Shown here: in pieces, positions 1 to 12,539 of the stretch | Position numbering within the stretch: the stretch's first letter is position 1 | Layout of the letters: each line of letters starts with the position of its first letter | NCBI GenBank assembly: GCA_034401795.1 | Contig: CM067365.1 | Span: forward strand, 11,789,797-11,853,796 | Reading direction: 5' to 3' | Source: Chaetoderma sp. LZ-2023a | Taxonomy: Eukaryota > Mollusca > Caudofoveata > Chaetodermatida > Chaetodermatidae | Length of the DNA stretch: 64,000 nucleotides | Notes under the pieces: generated by a model | What the model saw: the letters and a program-made list of their open reading frames with translations, nothing else | What the model was told of the DNA's origin: nothing | Databases searched by the model: none | Translations under genes and position numbers: made by a program

Positions 1-169
<169 letters not shown>

Positions 170-451
170 TCTCGAACATGCGGATAGACAAACAGATGGA
201 CGGACGGATGGACGCGTGGATTTGCGAAATTATTCCTGAGAATTCCTTTTTGATATCCATGTATAGTATACATTTTTATTTGTTTAGAATACACATGTTC
301 GAGATGCTATACGAAGGGGAGGCAAGCACGTACAACTCGCGCCACAAGAAATCAACATCGCTATTAGACCAAGTATGACTTGTATAATCACGCCTTAGTT
401 GTTAAGATTAAATTATATCCTGGCTAAAGGAACAATAACATAACTAAAACA

Positions 452-702
452 CAACAACGACGACGACGACGACGACAATTACGACAACAATAATGACGAC
501 AGCCGCGATGGCAATACCAACAATAAGAACAACGACTAGAACAACGGAAAGAACAACGACAACGTCATCATCGCCGTTATCGCCGTCATCGGCATCGACA
601 TCATCAGAAAATCACCATTGTCACTGCCACTGCCGCCACCGCAACCACGATTGTCGTCATTGTCGTTAACAACAAAAACGCCATCAACAATCACAAGAAC
701 AC

Positions 703-744
<42 letters not shown>

Positions 745-800
745 CGATGACAACAACAGCGACAACAACAACAGCAACAACAACAATAACAACTGCTGAT
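452..800. repeat. Triplet-rich tract (ACG, ATC, CAA units)
   Basis: An ACG run at about 455-475, mixed degenerate triplets, then a long CAA run at about 703-790. It lies upstream of integrin exon 1 (acceptor at 870). No gene seen in 167-870. Confidence 0.85.
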
Positions 801-870
801 GTTGCTGTTTTGTTAAACAAAAAAATGTGTTTATAGGCCTAATTTTTACGCTGATTGCCCTTCTCTTCAG

Positions 871-1002
871 ACAAGCCAGCGAAGTTTAATGTAACATTCC
901 GCCTGGCCCGTAACTACCCCGTGGACGTGTACTTCCTGATGGACCTCTCTAAGACGATGGAAATACACAGAACCAACACAGCCAAGCTTGGACACGATCT
1001 CG
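871..1002 (+). CDS. Integrin beta exon 1 seen: beta-I domain start with MIDAS
   Basis: Acceptor TTCTCTTCAG ends at 870 and donor GTAAGTAT starts at 1003. The exon begins with two bases finishing a codon and ends with one base. The peptide contains YPVDVYFLMDLSKT, the first beta strand and MIDAS loop of the beta-I domain. The usual DxSxS motif is DLSKT here (last Ser to Thr). The ADMIDAS Asp-Asp that normally follows (DLSxSMxDD) is replaced by Ile-His in MEIHRTN. The first MIDAS Asp and the middle Ser are kept. Confidence 0.93.
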
Positions 1003-1783
1003 GTAAGTATGCGCACACCTGCTCAAGAGAAAGTAGATATAGATACTGCAGCTTACCGGGCTGATGCTGGGCCGATCCCGGGCCGATACGTTCAGTTTTG
1101 GCCCGATATCGGCCGGGCATTGGCCCAGTATGCGGAGTTATCAGGGCCGCTCTTGACCTGTCCTAGAGTCACCCAGCATTGGCGCCAATAGCCACTTGTC
1201 TATAACGTTGAATTGTTTATAGTTTATAAGGCCGTAGAGCAAAGATCAATTGATTGCACGTAATAGGCCGGTACATTGAAAGGAAATATATGGACTATAT
1301 GCGTCATACTACCGTGGCAGGTATACATTCATAGGTTGAAAGAAAACTACAATTAAATGTGTGATTTTGGAGCAGCCTTCAGAACACGAATTTAAATCAG
1401 ACATTTTTAGGTTTTTAACTCGAACCTATGTAAGCCGTTCATGTCTAAGTCGGCCCAAACTGGCCTCTGCAGTGGTCATGGGGAATCTTCATTTGCAAAA
1501 AAAAATAGGACATTTTTTGAAAATGTATTAATTAAATAAATTTGCAAAAATATTGTTCTCGTCCTGCAAATATACATTAAAATAGCAAACATTTTTTATA
1601 TTATTGACCAGTTTTGTCATTGAAGAGATAATTGTGTTACTGAACTGTATCTTAGAAATGGGTTTAATATAGATGTGATGAATATATATGTGTCCCTATA
1701 CTTGAAGTCATGTAGGCCCTAGCCTCTATTATACACATAATGCACAACAAGCACACAAAAACACGCACGCACGCACGCGCACA

Positions 1784-1819
<36 letters not shown>

Positions 1820-1972
1820 CACACGCACGCACACACACACACACAAACGCACGCACGCACACGCACACAACATCTACATGCATTCATTATCGCACACGCA
1901 CATGCACACGCACATGCTATAAGCAGCAACTGGTTCTGTTATTTACACGATACCTGCTACTTTTCACTTCAG
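1003..1972. other. Intron 1 contents
   Basis: Bases 1058-1190 carry repeated near-palindromes around GGCCCGATATCGGCC. A fragment of a foldback repeat (GGCCTCTGCAGTGGTCATG) lies at about 1450-1490. An (ACGC)n/(AC)n microsatellite spans about 1762-1885. No gene seen. Confidence 0.7.
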
Positions 1973-2069
1973 CCAAGAAACTTCTGAATCTCACCAGCGA
2001 TGCACGCTTTGGATTTGGTACATTTGTCGATAAAGTAGCACTGCCCTTCACCAGCACACACCCGGATAA
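1973..2069 (+). CDS. Integrin beta exon 2
   Basis: Acceptor TTTTCACTTCAG, donor GTAAGTGG. Two bases complete the codon started in exon 1, giving Ala-Lys-Lys-Leu-Leu. The peptide includes NLTSDARFGFGTFVDK, matching the conserved R-x-GFG-x-FVDK strand of beta-I domains. NLT is a possible N-glycosylation site. The exon ends with two bases of a codon, so the next exon must start with one base; exon 3 does. Confidence 0.93.
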
Positions 2070-2144
2070 GTAAGTGGCATGGTGATTAACTCATCTGCTC
2101 CAAATTATGCAAAGTTAAAGGAGGAATCCGACCTGTCACTCAAG

Positions 2145-2675
2145 TATATGACGTCATGATCAATTACGTCGCATATAACTGACTCGATCATAATTGACAG
2201 AGAAACTTTGCCATGATGCTAGATTTACACGAATTGTATGGCTTTATTGAGATACTATTTAATAAACATTTTATTGAACATTTTGAAACTAATTTGACTG
2301 AGCGCACACAGATAACTTAGTTTCAATATAGGCCTATCCAACAGCTTACTTGTATAGGTTTCTGGAAATTGCAATTCAGGCAGTGCAGGGATTGATCGAT
2401 CCCAAAATGGACAACGCATGTGTAGAGCTTAGCTAGAAATGGTCGAGGCATAACCAAAACTCGATTCATCCATTTTTGCTTTGTGATCCTAATGTTTCCG
2501 TTCGGATTTAAAATGTGCTGGTATGAACACAAATCCACCAGCTCACCGAATAGTTACCTTAATCATGGGATTTTGGAAGTCAGACTTCAACGTATATAAA
2601 TCGATCATAATACGCCCACAGCGTGGGCGGTGCTTAGCTATAGATTGGCGGGGCGTAGCTAGAAATATATCCTTT
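2145..2675 (-). mobile_element. MITE family A copies (degenerate, minus)
   Basis: 2145-2463 aligns by eye with the family A consensus in reverse: TGACGTCAT, TTTAATAAACATT, TTGAAACTAATTTGACTG, then a GATCGATCCC segment and a TAGCTAGAAATGG segment. A second partial end lies at about 2595-2675. See the family A entry at 53197-53593 for structure. Confidence 0.7.
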
Positions 2676-2829
2676 TAGTCACTGATCATATCTAGAAAGA
2701 TTCAGCATTAACTAACAATTGAGGGATGTGATGTGTCATTCAAGTAGATGGCATTATTATAAAACTAGAAACCTTCAACCATAGCCAGATTAAGGGTTTC
2801 ATATGCACTAGGAACATGTAAATCAATGG

Positions 2830-3115
2830 AGCTTTCCAGTTTATGCTATGCCCGCCCATCTCTATCTAAGCTCTACACACAACTCGTCCATGTTGGGATA
2901 GATCGACCTCTGAACTATGGTAGCAATAGATCCAGTCAAATTAGTTTCGAAATATTCAACAGAATGTGTATTAAATGGTAAAGACATACAATTCGAACAA
3001 CGTATCGGACTATAAAGCGCTAAAGACGGACTATCTCGAGTCAGTCATTACCTCATGATTATGACGTCATCATAAACGTCACGTAGTTGATTATGGCGTC
3101 ATATGACGGGAATTT
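2830..3115 (+). mobile_element. MITE family A copy (plus)
   Basis: Begins GCTTTCCAGTTTATGC, then GCCCGCCCATCTC, GTCAAATTAGTTTCGAAATATTCAACAG (read in two parts), TAAAGACATACAATTCG, and TATGACGTCATC near the right end. The left half of the palindromic core is reduced. Confidence 0.75.
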
Positions 3116-3984
3116 ACAAGGAATTTTTGAAATGTAGATGCTCTTAGAGGCCATTCCCTGCATTTCTGAACATAATTTACATAAATATAATCATTCAGTT
3201 TGGTGTCTGTCGGGTTTGAATATTTAATTGTGTTCAATTTCGTAGGCCCAACTAACTTCCATATGGCACCTAAATTGTGTGGAGCCTAGGCCGCCTAATG
3301 GATGATCCAGCTCTGCCTTCAACATGCTAACAATAAGTCAACCGAATAATAGATGGATCTGACATGTTCTTTAACTATATGCTGTCATTATAAAAAGGCG
3401 TCACTTCTAAGCTGACATCACAATCAAGGACGTTGTATTACGAGTTGGAAAATAAAATATTAAACTGTATATACTAGGCTAATTTATAAGTGAACTGGCA
3501 TGTCTATTGTCACATCTAATCCCCCATCTAACCGTATGGTCAAAATAACGTTGCTCAGATGATCTAAAAGTAGTTACACCTGAGGACACTATGCCATGAT
3601 CAAACCCACTAAAATTACGCTAAGCCTAAGATTATGACATTGATGGTCTAGTCTGTAGATTACAGTGCCACCATAGGTTCCAATTTAAATTTTTTGAATG
3701 GACCACCATGCTATTCAAATCAGAAATGGTGCTTAGGAACCTCGTATTGGAACCCTGAAGATGATGCCTAAGAAATTCAAAATTTCCAGGCATTTTTGGC
3801 TAGGGAGGATAGGGAAATATATATAAACATCCACCATGCCTCACCATTACTATTACTATAGAGTGATCTGATTTGTCACTCACATATCTGTTGTCAGGAT
3901 CAAATTATGCTACAATCAAGTGTTGCATTGGACATCAGACAACAGAACACGACACTAAGACTTTTGTGAATATATAATTTAAAG

Positions 3985-4075
3985 TAAGCGGACTAAATCG
4001 AGTCATTCATGGCGTAATGCTTATGACGGCATCCTACATGTCACTTCATTGATTCTGACGTCATATGCTTGACTG
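3985..4075 (+). mobile_element. MITE family A right-end fragment
   Basis: Contains AAATCGAGTCATTCATGGCG, CATCCTACATGTCAC and CTGACGTCATATG, the right-end signature of family A. Bases 3116-3984 hold no recognised gene. Confidence 0.6.
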
Positions 4076-4229
4076 AGGAAATGGATTCATTAATTTCATC
4101 AGAATATTGATATTGGCGCAGATAGGAGCGAGTTTGAATGCATGAATCCCTACTCTTGTCGATGGCATCTTTTCAATGAAGCTTCTAATAGAGCTGGAAC
4201 ATTCTAGCCAAGCCTCGCTGATACCTTGC

Positions 4230-7200
4230 ATGTCTGTAGTTTCATTTATATACTTTGAGAGGGGGAGAAAGATGGCATCTTAATGCTGGTCTCCTCCGTA
4301 AATACCAACCTCTTTGGGAAACTAAGTCATCAAGGATTGCGGGCGGACATCCGCATAGAGAGGCACTCTGATTATCTTTGACCGTTTTCAAACTATAAAC
4401 TGTGCTCGACATCCTCAGAAGACGCGATCTTCCCAAGAGCTTACCATAGCTACATGGAATGTACGTAGTCTGACTGCAGCATCAAAGGGGAAAAAGTTAG
4501 GTGCACACTATAACCACTATAACATCGATATTACATGCCTTCAAGAGACTTAAATAGCTACTCACTCATAGAGCAAAAAGAGGCCACATACCGAGGTTTA
4601 GGCTTCGTAATCGGGCCAAGGCTCTTGGACCATGCCATTAGTTTTGGATACGTCAGTGATCGCGTTGGATTCATCGACCTGGATATACCAACCATCACTA
4701 AGTGTCAAATAGTCAACACATATGGGTCTAACTACCGAAAAAGCTAAAGAGAATCCAGCATTATTGGATTCCATCTATGCAGAACTGAGCTCCGCCATTA
4801 CGATCCCAGCCAGATGGTAACTGTCCATGTGTTGAGATTTCAACTCCAAGCTAGTAAACTCGGCAATGCGGACATAAATACAGGACTTGGTTTATGCACG
4901 GGATCCTATGGAGAGGGCACACGCAACAGCAATTTAGATGAGCTGGTGGCATTTCTTAGTTCCAATGGCATATTTTCCACAAATACGGATTTCAAACACC
5001 CTTGCAATCACCGGACACCATGGACAGGACACATTGCTGATCGCAAAGCCCCAAACGGCCCGTTGGGATGCTAGTTCCTATGGATGTGCAGATCTCAATT
5101 CTAACCATAAGCTAGTCGTTACACGCCTTCAGATGAACCATCTCTACCTAATGTCCAAACACCATGCCAGATAGAGTCACCTACAAACTACCCAAGCTCA
5201 TCACCAACACTGACACTCAAATGTCATATAGACAGGTCATCAGGGAGCAGATAGCAGGCATCGACGACAGCTCAAATCCAAAGGAAGCACTAACAAAAAT
5301 ACTGAAATGACTCTGAAGTAAAATTAGCAGCAGCCTAGAGAGCATTACGGCTGCCCTTCTATTAAAGTGGCCAAAGTGAAGACTGCACCAAACTACACAG
5401 GGAACGCAATAACATTCTGCGCCCCATCAGCGAAGGCTTAAAGATCTTGCTCTTCAACCAGCAGATAAAATCACTGCCATGGATGACTGTTATAAAATGT
5501 TTCGGACAGCCCGAACACTGAGAGTTACTGACTACTCCCAACCACTCACTGTACATAGTTGTAAAGGACACTTTATCGGGACTGCCCAGGGCAAAGCCCA
5601 GGTAATCCGAAAATGGTTCGAGGAACAGTTCACCGACCCCGATGATGAGACCTTGCACCCGTTCTCAGGAGACCACGGGCCATTACTAACACCAATTAAA
5701 ACAGCAAAAGTTGAGAAGGCACTCAAAGCCCTGAAAATATACGTGCGTCCGAACATAATGGCATGACCAATGAACTATTCAAATACGCAAGTGACATTAT
5801 ATCAAAACCGATTACACACATAATCAATTCAGCTTTTATGCACCTCCTTTCCATCACTGTTGTAGGCCACGGCCCCACCTGCACGCCCCCCCCCCCCCTC
5901 CAGCAAATCGGCAGCCCATTGTGCTTCTCAACAGTGTACGGAAAATCCTATCCAATGTTACTCTATACCGCATGCGAAAAAATATCGATGACTTCACCAT
6001 GAATCGAATCATGTCAAAGTGGCTTTAAATGTGGGCGCAGCTGCACATTCATACTATGGGCTCAACACATGACTGTGTCAGTTGTCATGTCCAAGCACAA
6101 TGCTGTCCACAAAATTGCTATTGACATGTCACGAGCCTTTAACACAATTAAACGCTCACATATCCTAGATGTACTACCCCAGGCCTGTTGCAATGAAGAT
6201 GAGCTACGACTAGTGAGACTACTACTTGCAGACACCACGCTGAGAGTATGAGTCAAGTCAGAGAAGTATGCAGAGTTTGAGACAACAGCCGGTTGCCCGC
6301 ATGGAGATGGTCTAGCGCCTATGCGTGCCACTTTTTGCTTGCTGCATTAAAATCCATGCGGGAAGATTCCACAAGACCAAACCCCGGTGTCCATACGGGG
6401 TATGCTGCTTGAGGTGGAATATGCCGACGATGTGGACTTCATAGACGAGGATTAGAAACCCATTGACGAACTTTTCCCAATAGCTACAAGCAGACTGAAA
6501 ATTTAGAATCTCTTTATGAATGAATCCACAACAGAGTTAACCCATATATACCTATCTACATAGCATGCACTTAAAGAAAATGACGATCCACTTCGTGGCG
6601 GCGAACCATGGAGGAAAAGTAGAATCCTGGGCTTACTGCTTTGCAGTACAGCTGACATTGCTGCACGCTGTATCGTGGGGAACATAGCTTTCCTAACTTC
6701 TGGAAGCAATGGATTCGTAGATCAAAGATGCCATTGATAAAAAGACTACGTTTATGCAATGCAACCTGTCTTCTCCTTGACGATTTATAACTGTACCAGC
6801 TGGGCAGCTCCAAAGGCAGCTCTAGACAAACTCGACGCCTGCCACCGCAACCACCTACTTATCCTTGGACACCGATGCTCAGACAGCATACTCTCCAATG
6901 GTGCAGTATACAGGATATGCAATATACCGCCACTGTCCGTAAAAGTCACCCAGAAAAGATGCTCCATATTTGGCCTTGTGCTAAGGGTGACAGGGGACAC
7001 ACCGGCACAGAGAGCCTTGGAATTATCCCTACTGGGAGCCAGCAAGTACAAATCCAGGAGAGGCCGTCATTGCATGAATCCGTTAAGCGTGTTACGAGGT
7101 GACCTCAAGAAATCAGGACTCGGTACAGTCAAATCAAAATGGACCTGAGGATGCTAAAAAGTCGGCTGAGGACAAGACACGGTAGGCGAAAGAGAAGGAC

Positions 7201-7270
7201 TGATTGCAGCTGTAGGATATTTCTACTGCTACATCCGCAGAATACAGTAATCAGACATACATACTTTTAA
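4230..7270 (+). pseudogene. LINE A: dead non-LTR retrotransposon (endonuclease and RT)
   Basis: Retrotransposon copying itself through RNA, ruined by stops and frameshifts. Bases 4440-4480 encode ATWNVRSLT, the start of an APE-type endonuclease, followed by DITCLQE. Bases about 6110-6250 encode a reverse transcriptase palm segment (DMSRAFNTIKR), and 6420-6440 encode EYADDVDFID, the catalytic YADD box. Coding-like sequence to about 7140 (ACHRNHLLILGHR) resembles the C-terminal region of such elements. The 3' end has AGCTGTAGGATATTTCTACT and a TACA-like tail; the same 3' end occurs inverted at 52196-52385. Clade not assigned. Confidence 0.85.
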
Positions 7271-7284
7271 TGCTGAATTTTCAG

Positions 7285-7520
7285 ATTCCCAATTTCAAGG
7301 TAATTATACAGGTAAGCTATTGAATATTTGAACTAATTTGACTGGCGGCTATTGCTGCCTATGTTCAAGATAATGTTTATTAAATGGTACATCCATCAGA
7401 AACATACAATTCGCACACTTGCCGGACTAGTCTAGCTTCAACACGAACTATTTTCTGTAAATTTGTATTGTGAAATCAGCCTACATGTGTCGAATCTAAT
7501 TATGGCGTCATATACGTCAA
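7285..7520 (+). mobile_element. MITE family A copy (partial)
   Basis: Contains ACAGGTAAGCTATTGAATAT, AACTAATTTGACTGG, GCTATTGCTGCC, GTTTATTAAATGGTA and AAACATACAATTCGCAC. It lies just after the 3' end of LINE A. Confidence 0.65.
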
Positions 7521-7844
7521 TGATAAATCAGATTCTTCATTTACTACTGCATGAAATATTGGGAACAGCCTCGGAATGCATGGTTTCCATTTTGAGAGAG
7601 TGGGCTGGGTAATTATGCATAGCTTCCATATTAGCCAATTTAAGTCATACTTGACTAACATTGTGCTAAAGGGACGTTACTGTGGCTTCTGTTTCAAAAT
7701 GATAATAATAAGGCAGGTTTCCTTGATACATGTGAAGATCTTAGGAATGGTCTTGACAGGTGCGTGTCAATCAATTAAATACCTTGATGTGATCGACATT
7801 TGACTTATAATTCTTAATTTGAGCAACGAAAAATATGGATCTTT

Positions 7845-8390
7845 CCCGTTTTTGCTATGCCTCGCACACCTCTAGCTAATCCCCACCCACACCTCGCCGT
7901 GTTTGGATTGCTTGATCCCCGAATGCCCTAACTATCAATTTCCTGAAAACTCTACAGGTAAGCTGTTGCATATTTTGTAGCTAATTTGACTGGGTCAGCT
8001 ATGGCAGCAACAGCGCCATGTCAAATTAGTTTCAAAATATTCAACACAATAGTTATTAAATAGTAAAGACATACAATTCGTACAACAACGCATAGTCCGT
8101 CTTCAAATATTTCCTGAAAACTCTGCAGGTAAGCTGTTGAATATTTTGTAACTAACTTGACTAGGTGCACCCAGTCAAATTAGTTTCAAAATATTCAACA
8201 TAATATTTATTTATTAAATAATAAAGACATACAATTCGTACAACAACACATAGTCCATCTTCAAATATGTGTTCGTGACGTACTTATCTACGTCATGCAT
8301 AACGTCATAAAAAGTAATTCATTAAATGTCATTATACACGTCACGTAGTTGATTATGGCGTCATATGATGGGTACAGAAAGTGGAAAGAT
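7845..8390 (+). mobile_element. MITE family A copy with internal duplication
   Basis: A full-length copy from GGATCTTTCCCG to AGTGGAAAGATATT. The segment TTTCCTGAAAACTCT to ACATACAATTCGTACAAC occurs twice (about 7930-8090 and 8110-8250). Flanks ATATGGAT and ATATTGCT look like a decayed 8-bp target duplication (6 of 8). Confidence 0.75.
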
Positions 8391-8824
8391 ATTGCTCAAG
8401 GTCTGAAAAGTAGCACACGCGTTGTTATGATTGTGTTTTGATAAATGCGCTAGGTAGTAACAAATGCGGAGATAGTCCTGGCACGGCCAGCCATTGGTAG
8501 TTGCAATAAACATTTAAGTGGTTGAACATCAAGTCACATTATGCTTTGTCAATTTTATCAATGTATGGAAACGCATCAAATGCAATGCACATCGCATCAT
8601 CTATGGTAAGGAAATCTGTGCAAAAGGGTGTCTTTGTCCTTCACTGATACATGTGTATGCTTCGCTTGATATAATTTAACGTCATTAAATCTTGTTACTA
8701 TCGAACCTGCCTTGCCGCTGGCGGTTATACTGTGTTACAGTGCGAACAACTCTAGGGATATTCACATGTATGGTTTGGTCTAGATGTATAAATTTCTGTT
8801 TAATAAGATTTTTTCCTTTTTCAG

Positions 8825-8909
8825 ACTGCTAGCGCCATGTAGAACTTGCGCTTCACCATATGCTTTCAAGCACCACTTGAGCCTCAATGAAGACATTGAA
8901 CAATTTACA
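8825..8909 (+). CDS. Integrin beta exon 3: specificity-determining loop
   Basis: Acceptor TTTTTCCTTTTTCAG, weak donor GTACAA. One base completes exon 2's last codon as Lys. The peptide LLAPCRTCASPYAFKHHLSL matches the region between the second strand and helix 2 of beta-I domains. Only Arg-Thr separates the two loop cysteines; vertebrate beta chains usually have about six residues there. The exon ends in phase 0. Confidence 0.9.
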
Positions 8910-8923
8910 GTACAATTAATAAT

Positions 8924-8931
8924 AATAAACA

Positions 8932-8994
<63 letters not shown>

Positions 8995-8995
8995 T
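8924..8995. repeat. (TAA)n microsatellite
   Basis: TAA units begin within 15 bases of the exon 3 donor. Confidence 0.95.
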
Positions 8996-9214
8996 ACTAG
9001 AACTGATCAAGAACAGTTATGCGGCTTCCAACAGTACCCGGCCCTCACCCGTCATTTATCAGTATTTACTATAGCAATCAACTTCACTTACATTCATCAT
9101 TATTACCTTGAGTGGGTCTACCTGACTGATGAATAGTCGTCCCATATTTCAGATATATGCTAACATTTCTGTGTGTAATACATGTTTGTAATTTATGCCG
9201 CTGCTTAATAATCG

Positions 9215-9535
9215 ATTTTACGTACATTTGAATATCTCTAGAACGGATGAACGGATTTTGAGTCAGTAAATTACGGAATGGAGGTACCGATGAGTGCTAC
9301 AGGCCGATCATAGGATCCTTTAAATCTGACATCGTATAAGCCCAGTATTTGCAGTTAAATCGTTATGTTCCTAATAATAATTATTACATTTGACTATCTC
9401 GAGAACGGATGGATAGATTTTGATTCCGCAAAGTGTGGCAGAGAGACCCGAAGAGCACTGCAGTCGCGTCACATGAGTATTTTAGATCCGACCTCAAATA
9501 AGCTGAGTGTCTGTAGTTGAATTTTAACGTTCATT
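9215..9535. repeat. Tandem pair of about 165 bp
   Basis: Two diverged copies, about 9222-9365 and 9388-9530. Each starts with an AATATCTCTAGAACGGATG-like segment followed by GGATTTTGA, and later has GATCCTTTAAATCTGAC / GTATTTTAGATCCGAC and a GTAGTTGAATTTTAACGTTC-type end. Bases 9560-10300 hold no gene; short AAAATGGCCGCC motifs recur. Confidence 0.65.
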
Positions 9536-10336
9536 TTGCCCACCACAGAAAGGTTTTAAATGCAATTTAATGACGTCTGTGTATAACCCTAGTAAGAATT
9601 CTGATGGCTAAACATGTTCTAAATTTGAAACCAATCATGTCACGTTTTGTGCGAAAAGGACTTTAAAAAGAAAAGAAAAAAAGAAGACACTAAACGGTAC
9701 CCTTGATCATTGACTCCTTGGTTGATGCACAGTGGCAGAACTTTAATTATATATGACGTCATTAAAATGGCCGCCAAACCATTCATCAGACATGTATGAA
9801 AGTACTAAATTTGAGCTTAGGAGTTGAACGATCCTGTAGAAAGACATCAACATCCATCATATAAAAAAGTTCAAAATAGCCGCCCAAACATCGCCATTGA
9901 TTGCTGCGTGGCGGCCAAGTTTTTGAAGCTATGTGGATCATCTCTATAGATTTGTGCGAGCAGCAGTACCTGACGATATTTACTAAATTTCATCAATATT
10001 TGTCTCGCGATTCCACAGAAGTTGATTTGGTGATTTGTGATGCCATCGAGATGGCCGCAGAAGTTCACTGCACAGCAACTCCTAAGATATAAATTCTATT
10101 CGACACTACGTCCAGACAAGGCCTACATACCAAGTTTCAGATTAATGGGGCCCGATGTTTCGGAAGAGGAGTTTGTTGAAACTTTCCAAAATTTCATAAA
10201 AATTCCAAAAGATCAAAGATGGCCACCGGCCCATGTTTAAGATTGATCCTGATCATATTTTTGAAGTTACAGACAGTTAATGAAAAGTGGCGGAATGATT
10301 TGTCTAGTATTCCAGAGCTGAAGCTCTTGGAAGCCT

Positions 10337-10475
<139 letters not shown>

Positions 10476-10568
10476 GTGATTATGTAGTTGAATATTTTAC
10501 AAAAGATAAAAAATTGCGTGGCTGTTTTGGTGTGCACATTACTGCATGTTTTTTGTATTGGACTCTAG

Positions 10569-10655
10569 CAAACTGTAGCAAGTGCTAATACATCCGGTAA
10601 TCTAGACGCACCAGAAGGCGGCCTAGAGGCCATGATGCAGGTCGTAGTCTGTAGG
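10569..10655 (+). CDS. Integrin beta exon 4: metal-site helix segment
   Basis: Acceptor GGACTCTAG, donor GTAAAT. The peptide contains SGNLDAPEGGLEAMMQVVVC, the conserved segment with the Asn, Asp, Pro and Glu of the SyMBS metal site, all kept. A second AG at 10577-10578 would start two bases into a codon and clash with the phase-0 end of exon 3, so 10569 is preferred. Confidence 0.88.
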
Positions 10656-10673
10656 GTAAATACAAATCATCTT

Positions 10674-10727
<54 letters not shown>
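10674..10727. repeat. (CTA)n microsatellite
   Basis: About 18 units of ACT/CTA starting some 20 bases after the exon 4 donor. Confidence 0.95.
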
Positions 10728-10946
10728 TGGCACATTGGGCTCTAGTATTACTTGACATTTATTAAACAATGTTTACTGCACTGAACGTCGTGCTGATTAG
10801 TTTCTGAACAATTCCACTCAATGAATTGGTTCTACAAATTTCTAAAATGTTGCTGATGTTATAAACAGACAACCTCCTTTAATAAATATTTATCCTGAGC
10901 CATTTCACACGCGCCACAAGCAGTGTACAATGGCCATTTCCACGTT

Positions 10947-11321
10947 TACGCATCCATAATATGACCGCATAATCAACTACGTGACGTGTAAGATGACGCC
11001 ATAATCACGACGTCATGAATAACTCGATATAGTCCGTCTTTAACGCTTGATATTCCGACACGTTGTACGAATTTTATGACTTTACTACTTAATACACATT
11101 CTGTTGAATAGTTTGAAACTAACTTGACTGGACGCTATTGCTGCCATAGGCAGCAACAGCGCACAGTCAAATTAGTTTCAAAATATTTAACAACTTACCC
11201 CTATAGTTTTCTGGAAATTGATAGCCATGGAGTTCAGAGATCGATCGATCCCAACATGGCGAACTGTGGGTGGAGCTTACCTAGAGCTTGGCGGGGCATA
11301 GCTAAATCTGGAAAGGGCCAT
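10947..11321 (-). mobile_element. MITE family A copy, full length (minus)
   Basis: Shows the whole family layout in reverse, including the palindromic core whose arms meet at CTGCCATAGGCAG (about 11138-11150). Flanks share GGCCATTT on both sides (left 10931-10938, right just after CTGGAAAG), an apparent 8-bp target duplication. Confidence 0.85.
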
Positions 11322-11534
11322 TTGTGTCAAAGGGCTTTTTAATTGAGTGATCATGGGGCGTAGTCATGAGGAATGCCTAAGTTACGCACGCGCCTAACTG
11401 CCACTATTTAGAAGACCCGACTATGTCTTCCTAACGAAGAGCCAGCTAAATGTTCATCTATTGTAGGTGGATAGTAAGGTGGATAAGGGACATTCATATT
11501 GTTTTCTAATATTTAGTTATTTTTTATACAATTA

Positions 11535-12135
11535 CCACTCGAGTAGAAATATTATGACTCAGTTTACAAATATAACCACTCAATTAGAAATAACACCACT
11601 CAATTAGAAATATGACCACTCAATTAGAAATATGACCACTCAATTAGGAATATGACCACTTGATCATAGATATTAACACTCAATTAGAAATAGTACCACT
11701 CAATTGGAAATATTACCACTCAGTTATAAATAGTACCACTCAGTTAGAAATTGTACCACACAATTAGAAATAGAACCATTCAATTAGAAATACGACAACT
11801 CAATTAGAAATAGTACCACTCTATTGAAACTATTACCTCTCAATTAGAAATATTACCACTCAATTAGTAATATTACCACTCGATTAAAAATACTACCACT
11901 CAATTAGAAACATTACCACTCAATTAAATATATTCCCACTCAATTAGAAATATTACCACTGAATTAGAAATATTACTACTCAATTAGAAATAGTACCACT
12001 CAATTAGAAATACTACCACCCAATTAGAAATATCACTACACAATTAGAAATATTACCACTCGATTTGAAACAGTACCACTCAATTAGAAATAGTACCACT
12101 CAATTAGAAATTGTACCTCTCAGTTAGATCAATTA
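11535..12135. repeat. 20-bp satellite array, forward orientation
   Basis: About 29 tandem copies with consensus CACTCAATTAGAAATATTAC. Copies differ mainly at the CTCAATTAG and TATTAC positions. No spacer-like unique sequence lies between units. Confidence 0.95.
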
Positions 12136-12144
12136 GGGCATTCA

Positions 12145-12395
12145 AATAGTCTCTACTCGAGTGGTAATATTTCTACTCGGGTTGAAATAGTTTCTCCTCG
12201 AGTAGAAATAGTTTCTACACAAGAGATAACATTTCTACTAGAGAGGTAATATGTTGGCTCAAGTTGAAATAGTCTCTACTCGAGTGGTAATATTTCTACT
12301 AGAGTGGTAATATTTCGACTCAAGTTGAAATGGTTTCTACCTGATAGATAATCTTTCTCCTTCAGAGGGAATAGTTTCTACTCGAGTAGAATAGA
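12145..12395. repeat. 20-bp satellite array, inverted orientation
   Basis: The same unit in reverse complement (GGTAATATTTCTACTCGAGT) continues for about 250 bases, mixed with a variant reading GTTGAAATAGTTTCTACTCG. The two blocks form one large inverted array. Confidence 0.85.
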
Positions 12396-12539
12396 GATTT
12401 AGGCTTCTTTTGGACTTACGCCATATTTACACATTTTTCATACTTAAGTACTCTACGTGAATACGGTCCCTGCTCTGTCACTGAAGTAGCTTATGTAGTG
12501 ATCACATAGCAAACAAATGGCTGTAAGCGTCTGTTTTGT

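Noticed and set aside
1664-1929. Cys/Val- and His/Thr-rich frames
   Set aside because: Translation of the (ACGC)n microsatellite.
10577-10655. Alternative exon 4 start at the ACTGTAG acceptor
   Set aside because: It would begin two bases into a codon, while exon 3 ends in phase 0.
11535-12395. Possible CRISPR array
   Set aside because: Twenty-base units lie directly head to tail without unique spacers, in a eukaryotic intron; it is a satellite.
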